A stretch of DNA of 64,000 bases from Rhizobacter sp. Root1221 (lineage in GTDB: Bacteria > Pseudomonadota > Gammaproteobacteria > Burkholderiales > Burkholderiaceae_C), in NCBI RefSeq assembly GCF_001425785.1, contig NZ_LMDI01000006.1, forward strand, positions 1-64,000, in the 5' to 3' direction. Under the pieces are notes generated by a model. The model was not told the origin of the DNA. It saw nothing but the letters and a program-made list of their open reading frames with translations, and searched no databases. Position 1 is the first letter of the stretch, and every line of letters starts with the position of its first letter. Made by a program: the position numbers and the translations under genes. Positions 36,572 through 45,064 of this stretch are shown in pieces.

Positions 36572-37746
36572 ACACGCTGTCTCGGCGCACCTTCCAGGCT
36601 GCGCTGCTCGCCACGCCGTTGGCCACGCGGGCCGCCAGCGGCAAACCGGTGCTGCTCGGCATCGACGGCGAATTCGGGCTGCGAAACAGCACCTCCGCGC
36701 AGGCCATCGAACTCGGCGTGCGCGTGGCGGTGGACCAGATCAACGCCCGCGGTGGCGTGCTCGACGGCCGACCGCTGCTCGTCGTCACCCGCGACCACCG
36801 CTCCATTCCCGCCCGCGGCATCCAGAACATCGCCGAGTTCGCCGAGATGCCCGAGCTGGTGGCGCTCTTCGGCGGCCGCTTCAGTCCCGTCGTGATCGAG
36901 CAACTGCCGGCGCTGAAGGCGTCGAAGGTGCCGTTCCTCGCCGTCTGGTCGGCCGCCGACGCCATCGTCGACAACGGCAGCACGCCCAACTACGCCTTCC
37001 GGCTGTCGCTGCGCGACAGCCTCGCCATGCCGTTCATGATGGACGTGGCACGCAAGCGCGGGGTGGAGCGCATCGGCCTGCTGCTCACCAACACCGCGTG
37101 GGGCCGCAGCAACCTCGCGGCCGTGCGCGCCTACGAGGCCGACCACACGACACCTCGGGTCGTGGGCACCGCCTGGTACAACTGGCAGGAGCAGACGCTG
37201 GTCGACAAGTTCAAGCGGCTGGTGGACCTGGGCGCGCAGACCGTCCTGCTGGTGGCCAACGACGACGAGGCCGCCACGCTGGTGCGCGAGGTCGCGGCCC
37301 TGCCGGCCGAGGGCCGCGTGCCGATGCTGAGCCACTGGGGCATCACCGGCGGCCGATTCTTCCGCGAAGCCGGCCCCGGGCTCAAGGACATCGACTTCAG
37401 CGTGATCCAGACCTTCAGTTTCTTCAACGCCCCGAAGGCCGAGCTGGCCACGTTCCTCGCCACCGCGAAGTCCCACGGCATCGCCCGCATCGAAGACATC
37501 GAAAGCCCGGTAGGCACCGCCCATGCCTACGACATGACCCACATCCTCGCCAAGGCCATCGACCTCGCGAAAAGCACCGACCGGCCCGCGGTTCGCGACG
37601 CGCTCGAACAGGTGCGGCTCCACCAGGGCCTCGTGCGCCGCTACGCCCCGCCGTTTTCACCCACGCGCCACGAAGCCCTCGGGCCGGCGCAGTTGCTGAT
37701 GGCCCGCTACCGGGCCGACGGCGTGCTCGTGCCCGCCGACGACTGA
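36556..37746 (+). CDS. Periplasmic substrate-binding protein (Leu/Ile/Val-binding type), likely co-sensor
   Basis: A 396-residue type I periplasmic binding protein. The N-terminus LSRRTFQAALLATPLATRA is a Tat-like signal. The fold is seen in KPVLLGIDGEFGLRNSTSAQAIELGVRVAVDQINARGGVLDGR (split: GVRVAVDQINARGG is the classic helix), and VGTAHAYDMTHILAKAIDLA. No ABC permease or ATPase is adjacent; instead a hybrid histidine kinase starts 6 bases downstream. It therefore probably presents a ligand to that kinase rather than feeding a transporter (inferred). Confidence 0.85.
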   Translation: MAAPLNTLSRRTFQAALLATPLATRAASGKPVLLGIDGEFGLRNSTSAQAIELGVRVAVDQINARGGVLDGRPLLVVTRDHRSIPARGIQNIAEFAEMPELVALFGGRFSPVVIEQLPALKASKVPFLAVWSAADAIVDNGSTPNYAFRLSLRDSLAMPFMMDVARKRGVERIGLLLTNTAWGRSNLAAVRAYEADHTTPRVVGTAWYNWQEQTLVDKFKRLVDLGAQTVLLVANDDEAATLVREVAALPAEGRVPMLSHWGITGGRFFREAGPGLKDIDFSVIQTFSFFNAPKAELATFLATAKSHGIARIEDIESPVGTAHAYDMTHILAKAIDLAKSTDRPAVRDALEQVRLHQGLVRRYAPPFSPTRHEALGPAQLLMARYRADGVLVPADD

Positions 37747-37752
37747 GCCGGC

Positions 37753-39855
37753 ATGAACCGCCCCCGCTGGTGGCCCGCCAGCCTCGTCAGGCGCTATGCA
37801 CTTGCCACGGCCGGCCTTGCGGCCGCGGCACTGCTGCTCACATCGCTCGGCTCCTGGTGGCTCATCCGCCAGCAACACGAGAATGCCATCGAGCAACTCG
37901 CCCAACGTGAACGCCAGCACCGCGCCGAATCCGTGGGCAACGACCTGCGTGCCCTCTCCGCGCGCATGGCCGAGGTGTCGGCCAGCACCATCCTCGCCAC
38001 CGGGCTCGTGGACAGCGCCGGCCGCGAGACCTACCTGGCGCCGTTCCTGAACGGCATCCGGCAGATCAACGGCATCCCGGTGCAACTCACGTTCACCGAC
38101 TACCGAGGCACCGAGATCGCCAGCAACGACACCAGCTCGTTCACGCCCGAGCAGTTGGCGTGGTTGCGCGCGCACCTGCAGGACGCCCAACCCGCCGCCA
38201 CCATCTTCTCGTCGCCGAAGGGCGACGAACTCGTGGCAGTGGAACCCATGCTGTATGCCCGCACGTCGTCGCCGGAGGGGGCCGTGTTGTACAAGGTGGG
38301 GCTGCGCGACCTGGACTCCGGGCCGTCGGTGCAGCTCGAATGGGGGCCGCGCGAAGACGAAACCACCATCGACACCTCGCCGGTGCCCGTGCCCGCGGTG
38401 TTCCAGCACCTGAACTTCCGCGTGAAGGCACGCGACGGGTCGCTTGCCCACGCGGCGTCGCCCGAGCTGCCGTACTTCCACATCCTGCTCGTGACCATCG
38501 GGCTCTTCACGGTCATCGTGATCGCCGGCCTCAACCTGGCCCGCGTGCTCACCCGCGACCTGCGCCAGCTCGAGGCCTTCGCCACCCGCCTCTTCGAAGG
38601 CGACCTGGGCACCGAACGCGCCCCCGAAGGCAGTAGCGCCGAGGTGGATGCCGTCGCGCGGGCCCTCAACGGCATGCTCGACCGGATCAACCTGCAGCAC
38701 ATCACGCTGCTCGGTGAACAGGGCAAGCTCACGCGGCTCACCGGCGAACTGCAGGCCGCCGACCGCCGCAAGGACGACTTCCTCGCCATGCTGGGCCACG
38801 AGCTGCGCAACCCGCTCGCGCCCATCAGCGCCGGTGCGCAGCTGCTCGCCAAACTGCCCGGCACCGACCCGCGCATCGTGCGCACGAGCCAGGTGATCTC
38901 GCGCCAGGTGGGGCAGATGACGAAGATCGTCAACGACCTGCTCGACGTGTCGCGCGTCAACCGCGGGCTCATCACGCTCGAACGGATTCCCCTCGACGCC
39001 TCGGAGGTGGTGGCCGCCGCGGCCGAGCAAGTCAAGCCGCTGATCGAGTCGCGCGGGCACACGCTCACCATCATGCCGCCCACCGAACCGGTGCGAGTCA
39101 TCGGCGACCACGCCCGCCTCGTGCAGGTGTTGAGCAACCTGCTGACCAACGCCGCCAAGTACACCCCCAACGGCGGCCACATCGTCGTGCGGCTCGGCTG
39201 CACCGCAGCCGAGGCCGTGCTCGAGGTCACCGACGACGGCATGGGCATCACGCCTGAGCTGATGCCCGAGATCTTCGAGCTGTTCACACAGGGCTCCCGC
39301 GGCGCCGACCGGGTGCAGGGGGGGCTGGGCCTCGGCCTGGCGCTGGTGAAGAACCTCGTGGAACTGCATGGCGGCGCCGTGCGCGCCGACAGCCCGGGCG
39401 AAGGCCGGGGCGCCACGTTCACCGTGCGGCTGCCCCGCGCGTCCGACATGCCGCTGTCCGCCAACGCCTTGCCGGCGCCCCACCTCGCCAAGGTGCAGCC
39501 CCGGCGCATCCTCGTCGTCGACGACAACGCCGACGCCGCCCGCACGCTGGCCGACTGGCTCAAGCTCGAAGGCCACACCGTGTACGTCTTCTTCGACGGC
39601 CCGAGCGCCCTCGACTTCGCCGCCCCCGACCACATCGACGCCTTCGTGCTCGACATCGGCCTGCCCGGCATGGACGGCCGCGAGGTGGCCCGCCGCCTGA
39701 GGGCCCGGCCCGACACGAAGGCGTCATTGCTCATCGCGCTCAGTGGGTACGGGCAGGCCGTGGACCTGGAGCGGTCCGCCGCCGCCGGGTTCGATCACCA
39801 CCTGGTGAAGCCGGCGGATCCGGAGGCGTTGCAGCATTTGCTGGCGCAGGCTTGA
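37753..39855 (+). CDS. Hybrid sensor histidine kinase / response regulator
   Basis: A 700-residue membrane kinase. TM1 at about 13-40 (YALATAGLAAAALLLTSLGSW), a periplasmic sensor to about 238, TM2 about 239-262 (ILLVTIGLFTVIVIAGLNLA), HAMP, HisKA with FLAMLGHELRNPLAPIS (phospho-His near 353), HATPase with LSNLLTNAAKYTPNGG and DDGMGITPELMPEIFELF and GGLGLGLALVKNLVELHGG, then a receiver domain starting RRILVVDDNADAART with phospho-Asp in AFVLDIGLPGMDG. It lacks an output domain, so another regulator is needed. Co-transcribed with the binding protein upstream. Confidence 0.93.
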   Translation: MNRPRWWPASLVRRYALATAGLAAAALLLTSLGSWWLIRQQHENAIEQLAQRERQHRAESVGNDLRALSARMAEVSASTILATGLVDSAGRETYLAPFLNGIRQINGIPVQLTFTDYRGTEIASNDTSSFTPEQLAWLRAHLQDAQPAATIFSSPKGDELVAVEPMLYARTSSPEGAVLYKVGLRDLDSGPSVQLEWGPREDETTIDTSPVPVPAVFQHLNFRVKARDGSLAHAASPELPYFHILLVTIGLFTVIVIAGLNLARVLTRDLRQLEAFATRLFEGDLGTERAPEGSSAEVDAVARALNGMLDRINLQHITLLGEQGKLTRLTGELQAADRRKDDFLAMLGHELRNPLAPISAGAQLLAKLPGTDPRIVRTSQVISRQVGQMTKIVNDLLDVSRVNRGLITLERIPLDASEVVAAAAEQVKPLIESRGHTLTIMPPTEPVRVIGDHARLVQVLSNLLTNAAKYTPNGGHIVVRLGCTAAEAVLEVTDDGMGITPELMPEIFELFTQGSRGADRVQGGLGLGLALVKNLVELHGGAVRADSPGEGRGATFTVRLPRASDMPLSANALPAPHLAKVQPRRILVVDDNADAARTLADWLKLEGHTVYVFFDGPSALDFAAPDHIDAFVLDIGLPGMDGREVARRLRARPDTKASLLIALSGYGQAVDLERSAAAGFDHHLVKPADPEALQHLLAQA

Positions 39856-39939
39856 GGGTACGACAGCGTCGAACTGCAGTCGCTCGGCGACGGCCGCTTC
39901 AACGTGATCGGCCATGAGGGCGGCCCGACGGTCGAGTGA
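39856..39939 (+). other. Coding-like remnant directly after the kinase stop
   Basis: In the same frame as the kinase, the 27 codons after its TGA read GYDSVELQSLGDGRFNV then IGHEGGPTVE and stop at 39937-39939. The composition is protein-like, not random, but I do not recognise the family. It may be the tail of a lost gene or an extended C-terminus if the TGA were a recent or erroneous stop. It opens the 430-base stretch 39856-40285 that otherwise contains only the small ORF at 40128 and no certain gene. Confidence 0.3.
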
Positions 39940-40127
39940 GCCAGTGGGGGCGGCGGACAGGTTCGGGTCTGCGCTGCCCCGACCCGCCGCTCGCGTTGGG
40001 CGGCGCCACATCCCCGTACGCCAGCCGTCTCACTTCGGTCAGCGAACCATCATGACTGCAACCGTCCCCGCGCCTAATCTCGCGTTCTCCGGGTCATCGC
40101 GGCCCGAGAGGAACAGAAGGACTCCGG

Positions 40128-40283
40128 ATGCGTGCGTGGTGCGATCTCCATGACAGGCCGCTTTGGCTACCGCTTGCGGTATCAGGGTTGACGCGGGTGC
40201 GGGGTGACGAGGCCGACCTCGGTGCATCGCAGGACAAGATGAACCGGAACGCCTGCGACATCGGCGCGTTGGAGGCGCTGTGA
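40128..40283 (+). pseudogene. 51-codon ORF with a CDIGAxE tail; probable remnant of a surface protein
   Basis: The frame MRAWCDLHDRPLWLP to KMNRNACDIGALEAL ends at TGA 40281-40283, overlapping the possible GTG start of the next gene (GTGA). The ending NRNACDIGALE resembles the conserved tail (R-x-x-x-CDIGAxE) of large CSLREA or choice-of-anchor Q beta-helix proteins. AAGGA precedes the ATG, so it could still be translated and couple to the downstream esterase. More likely a decayed fragment. Confidence 0.35.
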
Positions 40284-40285
40284 GC

Positions 40286-41164
40286 ATGCAACGACATCGG
40301 CGCCTCAATGGTGCATGGTGGACGCTCGCGTTGTCCGTGCTCTGCGCTTGCAGAGCGGGAGGCGAGGGCGAGCGTGGCGCATCGGCATCGGCATCGGCGC
40401 CAGCACCCGCACCGTCCCCCTTCACCGCGAGCGCCAGCGCAGGCTGCGGAACCACCGCCCGGTTCGCCAACGGCAGGCATACCTTGGTGTCCGATGGGCA
40501 AACGCGCGAGTTCTGGGTGGACGTTCCGGCGAACTACAGGCCCGGCGTGCCTCTCCCGCTCCTGGTCAGTCTGCACTGGAGAGGCGGCCAGGCCACCGAC
40601 GTCTACGGCACCGGTGCCGGCGCCTTCTTCGGACTGAAGCAGCTCTACGGCGAGTCTGCGATCTTCGTCGCTCCGAACGGCCTCGACCAGGGCTGGGCCA
40701 ACAACAATGACCGCGACGTCCGTTTCATCCGCGCCGTGGTCGATCGACTCAAGCTCGGCCTGTGCATCGACAATGCACGCGTCCACGCGACCGGCTTCAT
40801 CTATGGCGGCATGATGTCGAACGCCCTCGGTTGCCAGGCCGGCGATGTCTTCCGGGCCGTCGCACCCATCGCCGGATCGCTGTGGAGCGGCTGCGGCGAC
40901 TCCCCGAACAAGGTGGCGGCCATCATGATCCACCCGGAGGCCGATTCGGTCGCCGCTTACCAGTTTGGCGAGGAGGCTCTCGGCAAGTACCTGGCCAAGA
41001 ACGAGTGCAGCACGGTCAAACGCAGCATCGGCAGGAACGGCTGTGTCGAGTACCAGGGCTGCAGTGCCGGCCATCCAGTGGTGTGGTGCGGGTTTGCGGA
41101 CCGTGGCCACTGGCCTCCCGAGTTCGCGGCCCGGGAGATCAAGACCTTCTTCGATCGCTTCTGA
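40286..41164 (+). CDS. PHB-depolymerase/feruloyl-esterase-like lipoprotein lacking its nucleophile Ser
   Basis: A 292-residue exported alpha/beta hydrolase of the LpqC/PHB depolymerase (CE1-like) family. N-terminal signal ends LSVLCAC (possible lipobox), followed by an Ala-Ser-Pro linker. Family motifs: PLPLLVSLHWRGGQATDV, AIFVAPNGLDQGWANNN, DNARVHATGF, YGGMMSNALGC, VVWCGFADRGHWPPEFA. The nucleophile elbow should read G-F-S-Y-G-G but reads G-F-I-Y-G-G; the codon is ATC at 40799-40801, one base from AGC. The acid-loop HGTAD is also changed to HPEAD. So it is probably inactive as an esterase. GTG at 40280 is an alternative start. Confidence 0.82.
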   Translation: MQRHRRLNGAWWTLALSVLCACRAGGEGERGASASASAPAPAPSPFTASASAGCGTTARFANGRHTLVSDGQTREFWVDVPANYRPGVPLPLLVSLHWRGGQATDVYGTGAGAFFGLKQLYGESAIFVAPNGLDQGWANNNDRDVRFIRAVVDRLKLGLCIDNARVHATGFIYGGMMSNALGCQAGDVFRAVAPIAGSLWSGCGDSPNKVAAIMIHPEADSVAAYQFGEEALGKYLAKNECSTVKRSIGRNGCVEYQGCSAGHPVVWCGFADRGHWPPEFAAREIKTFFDRF

Positions 41165-41314
41165 TCGGGCAGGCCATTGCCAGGGAGCCAAAGGCGATCG
41201 CGAGCGATGTCAGAGCATTCCTACATTCAATGGTAATGTTGTCCTACAGGCTACATCCACCGCCCTCCGTACCCTGTCCCCCAGCAAGTTTGACCCCACA
41301 TTCTGGAGAAGTTG

Positions 41315-41878
41315 ATGCGCAGTGTTCTGTTGGCAGCCCTGGCCTTGGCCGCGCTGAGCGGTTGTAGGCAAATCCCCAAGATGCCGGATGCCGAGTCGGC
41401 AGTGGCCGTGCTCCGCACGGCGGACGGCCGCGAGGCCGGCAAGGTGACGTTGGTGGAAGTGCCCTCGGGGGTGCGGCTGGTGGTGGAAGCCACCGGGCTC
41501 ACGCCGGGGCAGCACGGGTTCCACATCCACACCAACGGCGCATGCGAGGCCGCACCGGACGCCACCACCGGCAAGTCCGTGGCCTTCGGCGCGGCCGGCG
41601 GCCACTTCGATCCCCATGCCACGAAACACCACGGCGCGCCGGGGGATGCCCCCACCCACTCCCATGCGGGTGAGCTGCCGAACCTGGTGGCCGACGCCAA
41701 CGGGCGGGCCACGCTGCAGTACGTCAATGCCCACGTGACCCTCGCCCCCGGCCCTGGTTCGGTGGCCGGCCGCTCGCTGATCGTGCACGCCGACCCCGAC
41801 GACTACACCACGAACCCGGCCGGCAACTCCGGGCCGCGCGTGCTGTGCGGGCGCATCGAGGTGGCCGGCGCCAAATAA
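41315..41878 (+). CDS. sodC: Cu/Zn superoxide dismutase family lipoprotein
   Basis: A 187-residue SodC-like protein. Signal peptide with lipobox ALSGC, so outer- or inner-membrane anchored in the periplasm. Copper ligands: HxH in GQHGFHIHTNG, His in GGHFDPH, and His in SLIVHADPDDY. Disulfide cysteines lie in NGACEA and RVLCGRIE, and the active-site Arg in GPRVLCG. The zinc Asp motif HxGDLPN reads HAGELPN (Asp to Glu). GGAG is 7 bases before ATG 41315; a TTG at 41312 is also in frame. Confidence 0.9.
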   Translation: MRSVLLAALALAALSGCRQIPKMPDAESAVAVLRTADGREAGKVTLVEVPSGVRLVVEATGLTPGQHGFHIHTNGACEAAPDATTGKSVAFGAAGGHFDPHATKHHGAPGDAPTHSHAGELPNLVADANGRATLQYVNAHVTLAPGPGSVAGRSLIVHADPDDYTTNPAGNSGPRVLCGRIEVAGAK

Positions 41879-42022
41879 GGAGAGGCGGCGCCAGATTCAG
41901 GAGTCGTCCTACACACACGTGCCGCCATGTGCGGCACCATGTGCCACTCGCTGCAGTTGACGCGAGCGGTGTGGTGGCGCTGAACGGCCCCGCGCTGCAA
42001 CCCGGCCATTCGGGAGTCGACA

Positions 42023-43330
42023 GTGGGTGTGTCTTTGTTCGATTTCGGAGAGTTGTTCACGCTGAGCGCGCGCCCGGTGATCGGGGAAGCGGCCAAGCGC
42101 GGACTCGGGTTCTATTTCGACTACCCGGCGGGCCCCACGCGCATCCATGGCGATGCACAGGCCTTTCAGCGCAGCATCTACCGGGTGGTCTCGGCCGCCA
42201 GCCGCACGTTGGGCAGCGGCGCACTGATCCTCGCGGCCGACGCGGTCAACAGCCCGGTCGACGGTTTCGCGGACCTGCAGATCCGCGCGGCGGCCTCGGG
42301 CAAGCGGCGATCAGATGCCAGCATCGACGACTTGCTCGCCGAACTTCACCTGACCAAGGAACGGGCCTCGGCCGACGGCACCCGCGTGGTGTCGGCCAGG
42401 GGCACATGCCCCGTCCTGGGGGCGCAACTGCGCTACCGCTGCGTGCCCAGCGCCGGCATCCTGCTGAGTTTCAGCCTGCGGCACCGCGGTGAGGTGCGCG
42501 ACGACGTGCGCCTGCCCGACGCCCAAGGCAGCCATGCACTCATCCTGCACGACCAGAACGCGCCAGTCCAGGGCATGAACCGCCGGCTCCAGCGGCTGGG
42601 CTGGCGAGTAAGCCTCTTCGAAGAAGAAACCGCATTCCGCCAGGCACTGGCCCAGGACGACGGCACGTGCCGCCTCGTCGTGGTGGTCGAGTCGGAACGC
42701 CTGGGCCTCGACGCATTGACGCGCCTGAGTGCCTCGCTGTCGATTTCCCCCACCGGGAGCGGGCCATGCTCGTTCGTCTATGCAGTGGGCATGGGCTCGC
42801 CGGCCGCGGTGGCCCAGGCACCCTCGGGCTGGGAAATGCACACGGTGCCGCTCCTGCCGTCGGAGTTGTGGGAATTCACGCGGCGCGCCGACCCCGACGG
42901 CGACGAGATCCACGAGCACTCCCGCCCCACCCCGCTGCCGGCGTCGCACCGTCCCCGGGTGCTGGTGGTGGATGACGACGAGGTCAACCGGGTGATCGCG
43001 TCCGGGCTGCTGCAGATGATCGGCTACGAGGCCATGTCGGCGGCCAGCGGCCACGAGGCCATCGCGATGTGCCAGCAAGGCGCCCCGGATGCGGTGCTGA
43101 TGGACATCAACATGCCCGGCCTCGACGGCTACCAGACCACCGCGGCCCTCAAGCGCCTGCAGCAGCGTGGTGGCATCCCGCCGTTCCCCATCATCGCCGC
43201 CACCGCGGCCGGCACGCCGGCCCGGTCGCTGGAACGCGGGCTCGACGGACACCTCAACAAGCCGCTGCTGGCCGAAGACCTGCGGGCCCAGTTGGGCCGG
43301 GCGCTGAAAGGCCTGGCCACCGGCCTGTGA
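42023..43330 (+). CDS. Receiver-domain protein with degenerate kinase-like N-terminus
   Basis: A 435-residue soluble protein with GTG start. Residues 1-120 look like a degraded histidine-kinase ATPase region (IHGDAQAFQRSIYRVVSAASR resembles the N-box but lacks the Asn), with no HisKA domain. The middle (about 165-275) resembles a receiver-like Rossmann segment without phospho-Asp (HALILHDQNAPVQGMNRRLQRLGW). The C-terminal 120 residues are an intact receiver: RVLVVDDDEVNRVIASGLLQ, phospho-Asp in AVLMDINMPGLDGYQ, and the switch Lys in HLNKPLL. It resembles the distal half of a hybrid kinase; partner unknown. Confidence 0.78.
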   Translation: MGVSLFDFGELFTLSARPVIGEAAKRGLGFYFDYPAGPTRIHGDAQAFQRSIYRVVSAASRTLGSGALILAADAVNSPVDGFADLQIRAAASGKRRSDASIDDLLAELHLTKERASADGTRVVSARGTCPVLGAQLRYRCVPSAGILLSFSLRHRGEVRDDVRLPDAQGSHALILHDQNAPVQGMNRRLQRLGWRVSLFEEETAFRQALAQDDGTCRLVVVVESERLGLDALTRLSASLSISPTGSGPCSFVYAVGMGSPAAVAQAPSGWEMHTVPLLPSELWEFTRRADPDGDEIHEHSRPTPLPASHRPRVLVVDDDEVNRVIASGLLQMIGYEAMSAASGHEAIAMCQQGAPDAVLMDINMPGLDGYQTTAALKRLQQRGGIPPFPIIAATAAGTPARSLERGLDGHLNKPLLAEDLRAQLGRALKGLATGL

Positions 43331-43807
43331 CTACTCCGCCACCGGCAGCGCGCTCGTGCACTTGATCTCGTCCAGGCACACACTCGACCGCACGCCACTG
43401 ACGCCCGGCAACCGCATCAGCTTGTCCATCAGGAACTGCGACAACGCCTTCAGGTCTTGCGCCACCACCTTGATGACGTAGTCGAAGTCACCCGTCACGG
43501 AATAGCACTCGAGGATCTCGGGCATGCCAGCAATCTGGTCGGTGAACCGCTGGATCTCGCGGATGTGGCCGCGTTCCATGGAGACGTGGATGAAGGCCAC
43601 CACGCTCAGGCCCAGGTGGGCGGCGCTGAGCCGGGTCTCGTACGCGGCGATGACGCCCCGCTCCTCCAGCCTGCGGTGTCGCCGGTGCGATTGCGCCGGC
43701 GACAGCGCCACGGCCTCGGCCACCTCCAGGTTCGAGGCCCGGCCCTGGGTCTGCAGGAAGCGGAGGATCTTCCGGTCGGTGCGGTCGAGCGCGAGGTCAC
43801 GCAACAT
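43331..43807 (-). CDS. Lrp/AsnC family regulator (divergent from hppD)
   Basis: A 158-residue Lrp-type regulator. N-terminal helix-turn-helix LDRTDRKILRFLQTQGRASNLEVAEAVALSPAQSHRRHRRL (split: SNLEVAEAVALSPAQSHRR is the HTH), and a C-terminal RAM ligand domain (ILECYSVTGDFDYVIKVVAQDL, LPGVSGVRSSVCLDEIK). Of the possible starts (GTG 43816, ATG 43813, ATG 43807), 43807 has AAAGG 8 bases upstream. It is divergent from hppD with matched operators in between, so it is very likely the regulator of tyrosine catabolism here. Confidence 0.9.
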   Translation of the reverse strand: MLRDLALDRTDRKILRFLQTQGRASNLEVAEAVALSPAQSHRRHRRLEERGVIAAYETRLSAAHLGLSVVAFIHVSMERGHIREIQRFTDQIAGMPEILECYSVTGDFDYVIKVVAQDLKALSQFLMDKLMRLPGVSGVRSSVCLDEIKCTSALPVAE

Positions 43808-43829
43808 GTTCATCACCTTTGTTCAGATG

Positions 43830-43842
43830 GAGAAATATTCTC
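43830..43842. promoter_or_regulatory. Lrp-type operator 1 (GAGAA-N3-TTCTC)
   Basis: GAGAAATATTCTC is a perfect inverted repeat with 5-base arms. It lies 23 bases upstream of the Lrp gene start and is matched by a second copy 113 bases away, next to hppD. Confidence 0.65.
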
Positions 43843-43942
43843 TCCCATTCAGCCACATACCGAGCAACACAAGAAACCCGATTTCGCCGCGTATCGGCGA
43901 CACTTTTCACCATCGATCCATCCACGAACCCCGCCGGCGGCA

Positions 43943-43955
43943 GAGAAATCTTCTC
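43943..43955. promoter_or_regulatory. Lrp-type operator 2 (GAGAA-N3-TTCTC)
   Basis: GAGAAATCTTCTC has the same arms as operator 1 and differs only in the third spacer base. It lies 24 bases before the hppD start, so each divergent gene has one site. The centre-to-centre distance of 113 bases is close to 11 helical turns, which fits wrapping by an Lrp octamer. Confidence 0.65.
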
Positions 43956-43978
43956 TCTCGGCGTGACCAGGAGCTGCC

Positions 43979-45055
43979 ATGACCGACCTCGTTGACAATC
44001 CGATGGGCCTGATGGGTTTCGAGTTCGTCGAGTTCGCGTCCCCCACCCCCGGCGTGCTGGAACCCGTCTTCGAGGCCATGGGGTTCACGAAAGTGGCGCA
44101 GCACCGATCCAAGGCGGTCACGCTGTACCGGCAGGGTGGCATCAACTTCATCGTCAACAGCGAACCGCACAGCGCGGCGTCGTACTTCGCCGCCGAACAC
44201 GGCCCATCCGCCTGTGGCATGGCGTTCCGCGTCAAGAACTCGCACCTGGCCTACGCGCGGGCACTGGAACTCGGCGCCCAGCCCGTCGAGGTGCCCACCG
44301 GCCCCATGGAGCTGCGCCTGCCGGCCATCAAGGGCATCGGCGGCGCCCCGCTGTACCTGATCGACCGGTTCGCCGATGGCCAATCCATCTACGACATCGA
44401 CTTCGAGTTCATCGACGGCGTGGACCGCCACCCTCGCGGGTCGGGCCTCCGGGTGATCGACCACCTGACCCACAACGTGTACCGCGGCCGCATGGCCCAC
44501 TGGGCCGCGTTCTACGAGCGGCTGTTCAACTTCCGCGAGATCCGCTATTTCGACATCAAGGGCGAATACACCGGGCTCACGTCCCGCGCCATGACGGCGC
44601 CCGACGGCCTGATCCGCATCCCGCTGAACGAGGAGTCGTCCAAGGGCTCGGGCCAGATCGAGGAGTTCCTGATGAAGTTCAACGGCGAGGGCATCCAGCA
44701 CATCGCCCTGCTGAGCGACAACCTGCCGGCCACGCTGGACCAGCTGCGCCAGGCGGGTGTGCCGATGATGGCCCCGCCACCGGCCACGTACTACGAGATG
44801 CTCGACGCCCGCCTGCCGGGGCACGGCGAATCGGTGGCGGCACTGCAGTCCCGCGGCATCCTGCTCGACGGCTCCACCGAGGGCGGCCGCCCGCGCCTGC
44901 TGCTGCAGATCTTCAGCGACACGCAGCTCGGCCCCGTCTTCTTCGAGTTCATCCAGCGCAAGGGCGACGACGGGTTCGGCGAGGGCAACTTCAAGGCCTT
45001 GTTCGAGTCCATCGAGCGTGACCAGGTGCGGCGTGGGGTGCTGCAGGCGGGGTGA
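43979..45055 (+). CDS. hppD: 4-hydroxyphenylpyruvate dioxygenase
   Basis: A 358-residue Fe(II) dioxygenase converting 4-hydroxyphenylpyruvate to homogentisate in tyrosine breakdown. The three iron ligands are visible: His in [12 protein letters not shown] (about 162), His in [13 protein letters not shown] (about 240) and Glu in [26 protein letters not shown] (about 321; split for length: FFEFIQRKG is the ligand motif). The N-terminal [16 protein letters not shown] start is typical of bacterial HppD. AGGAG precedes the ATG. No homogentisate dioxygenase gene is adjacent. Confidence 0.95.
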   Translation: MTDLVDNPMGLMGFEFVEFASPTPGVLEPVFEAMGFTKVAQHRSKAVTLYRQGGINFIVNSEPHSAASYFAAEHGPSACGMAFRVKNSHLAYARALELGAQPVEVPTGPMELRLPAIKGIGGAPLYLIDRFADGQSIYDIDFEFIDGVDRHPRGSGLRVIDHLTHNVYRGRMAHWAAFYERLFNFREIRYFDIKGEYTGLTSRAMTAPDGLIRIPLNEESSKGSGQIEEFLMKFNGEGIQHIALLSDNLPATLDQLRQAGVPMMAPPPATYYEMLDARLPGHGESVAALQSRGILLDGSTEGGRPRLLLQIFSDTQLGPVFFEFIQRKGDDGFGEGNFKALFESIERDQVRRGVLQAG

Positions 45056-45064
45056 CGTTCCACG

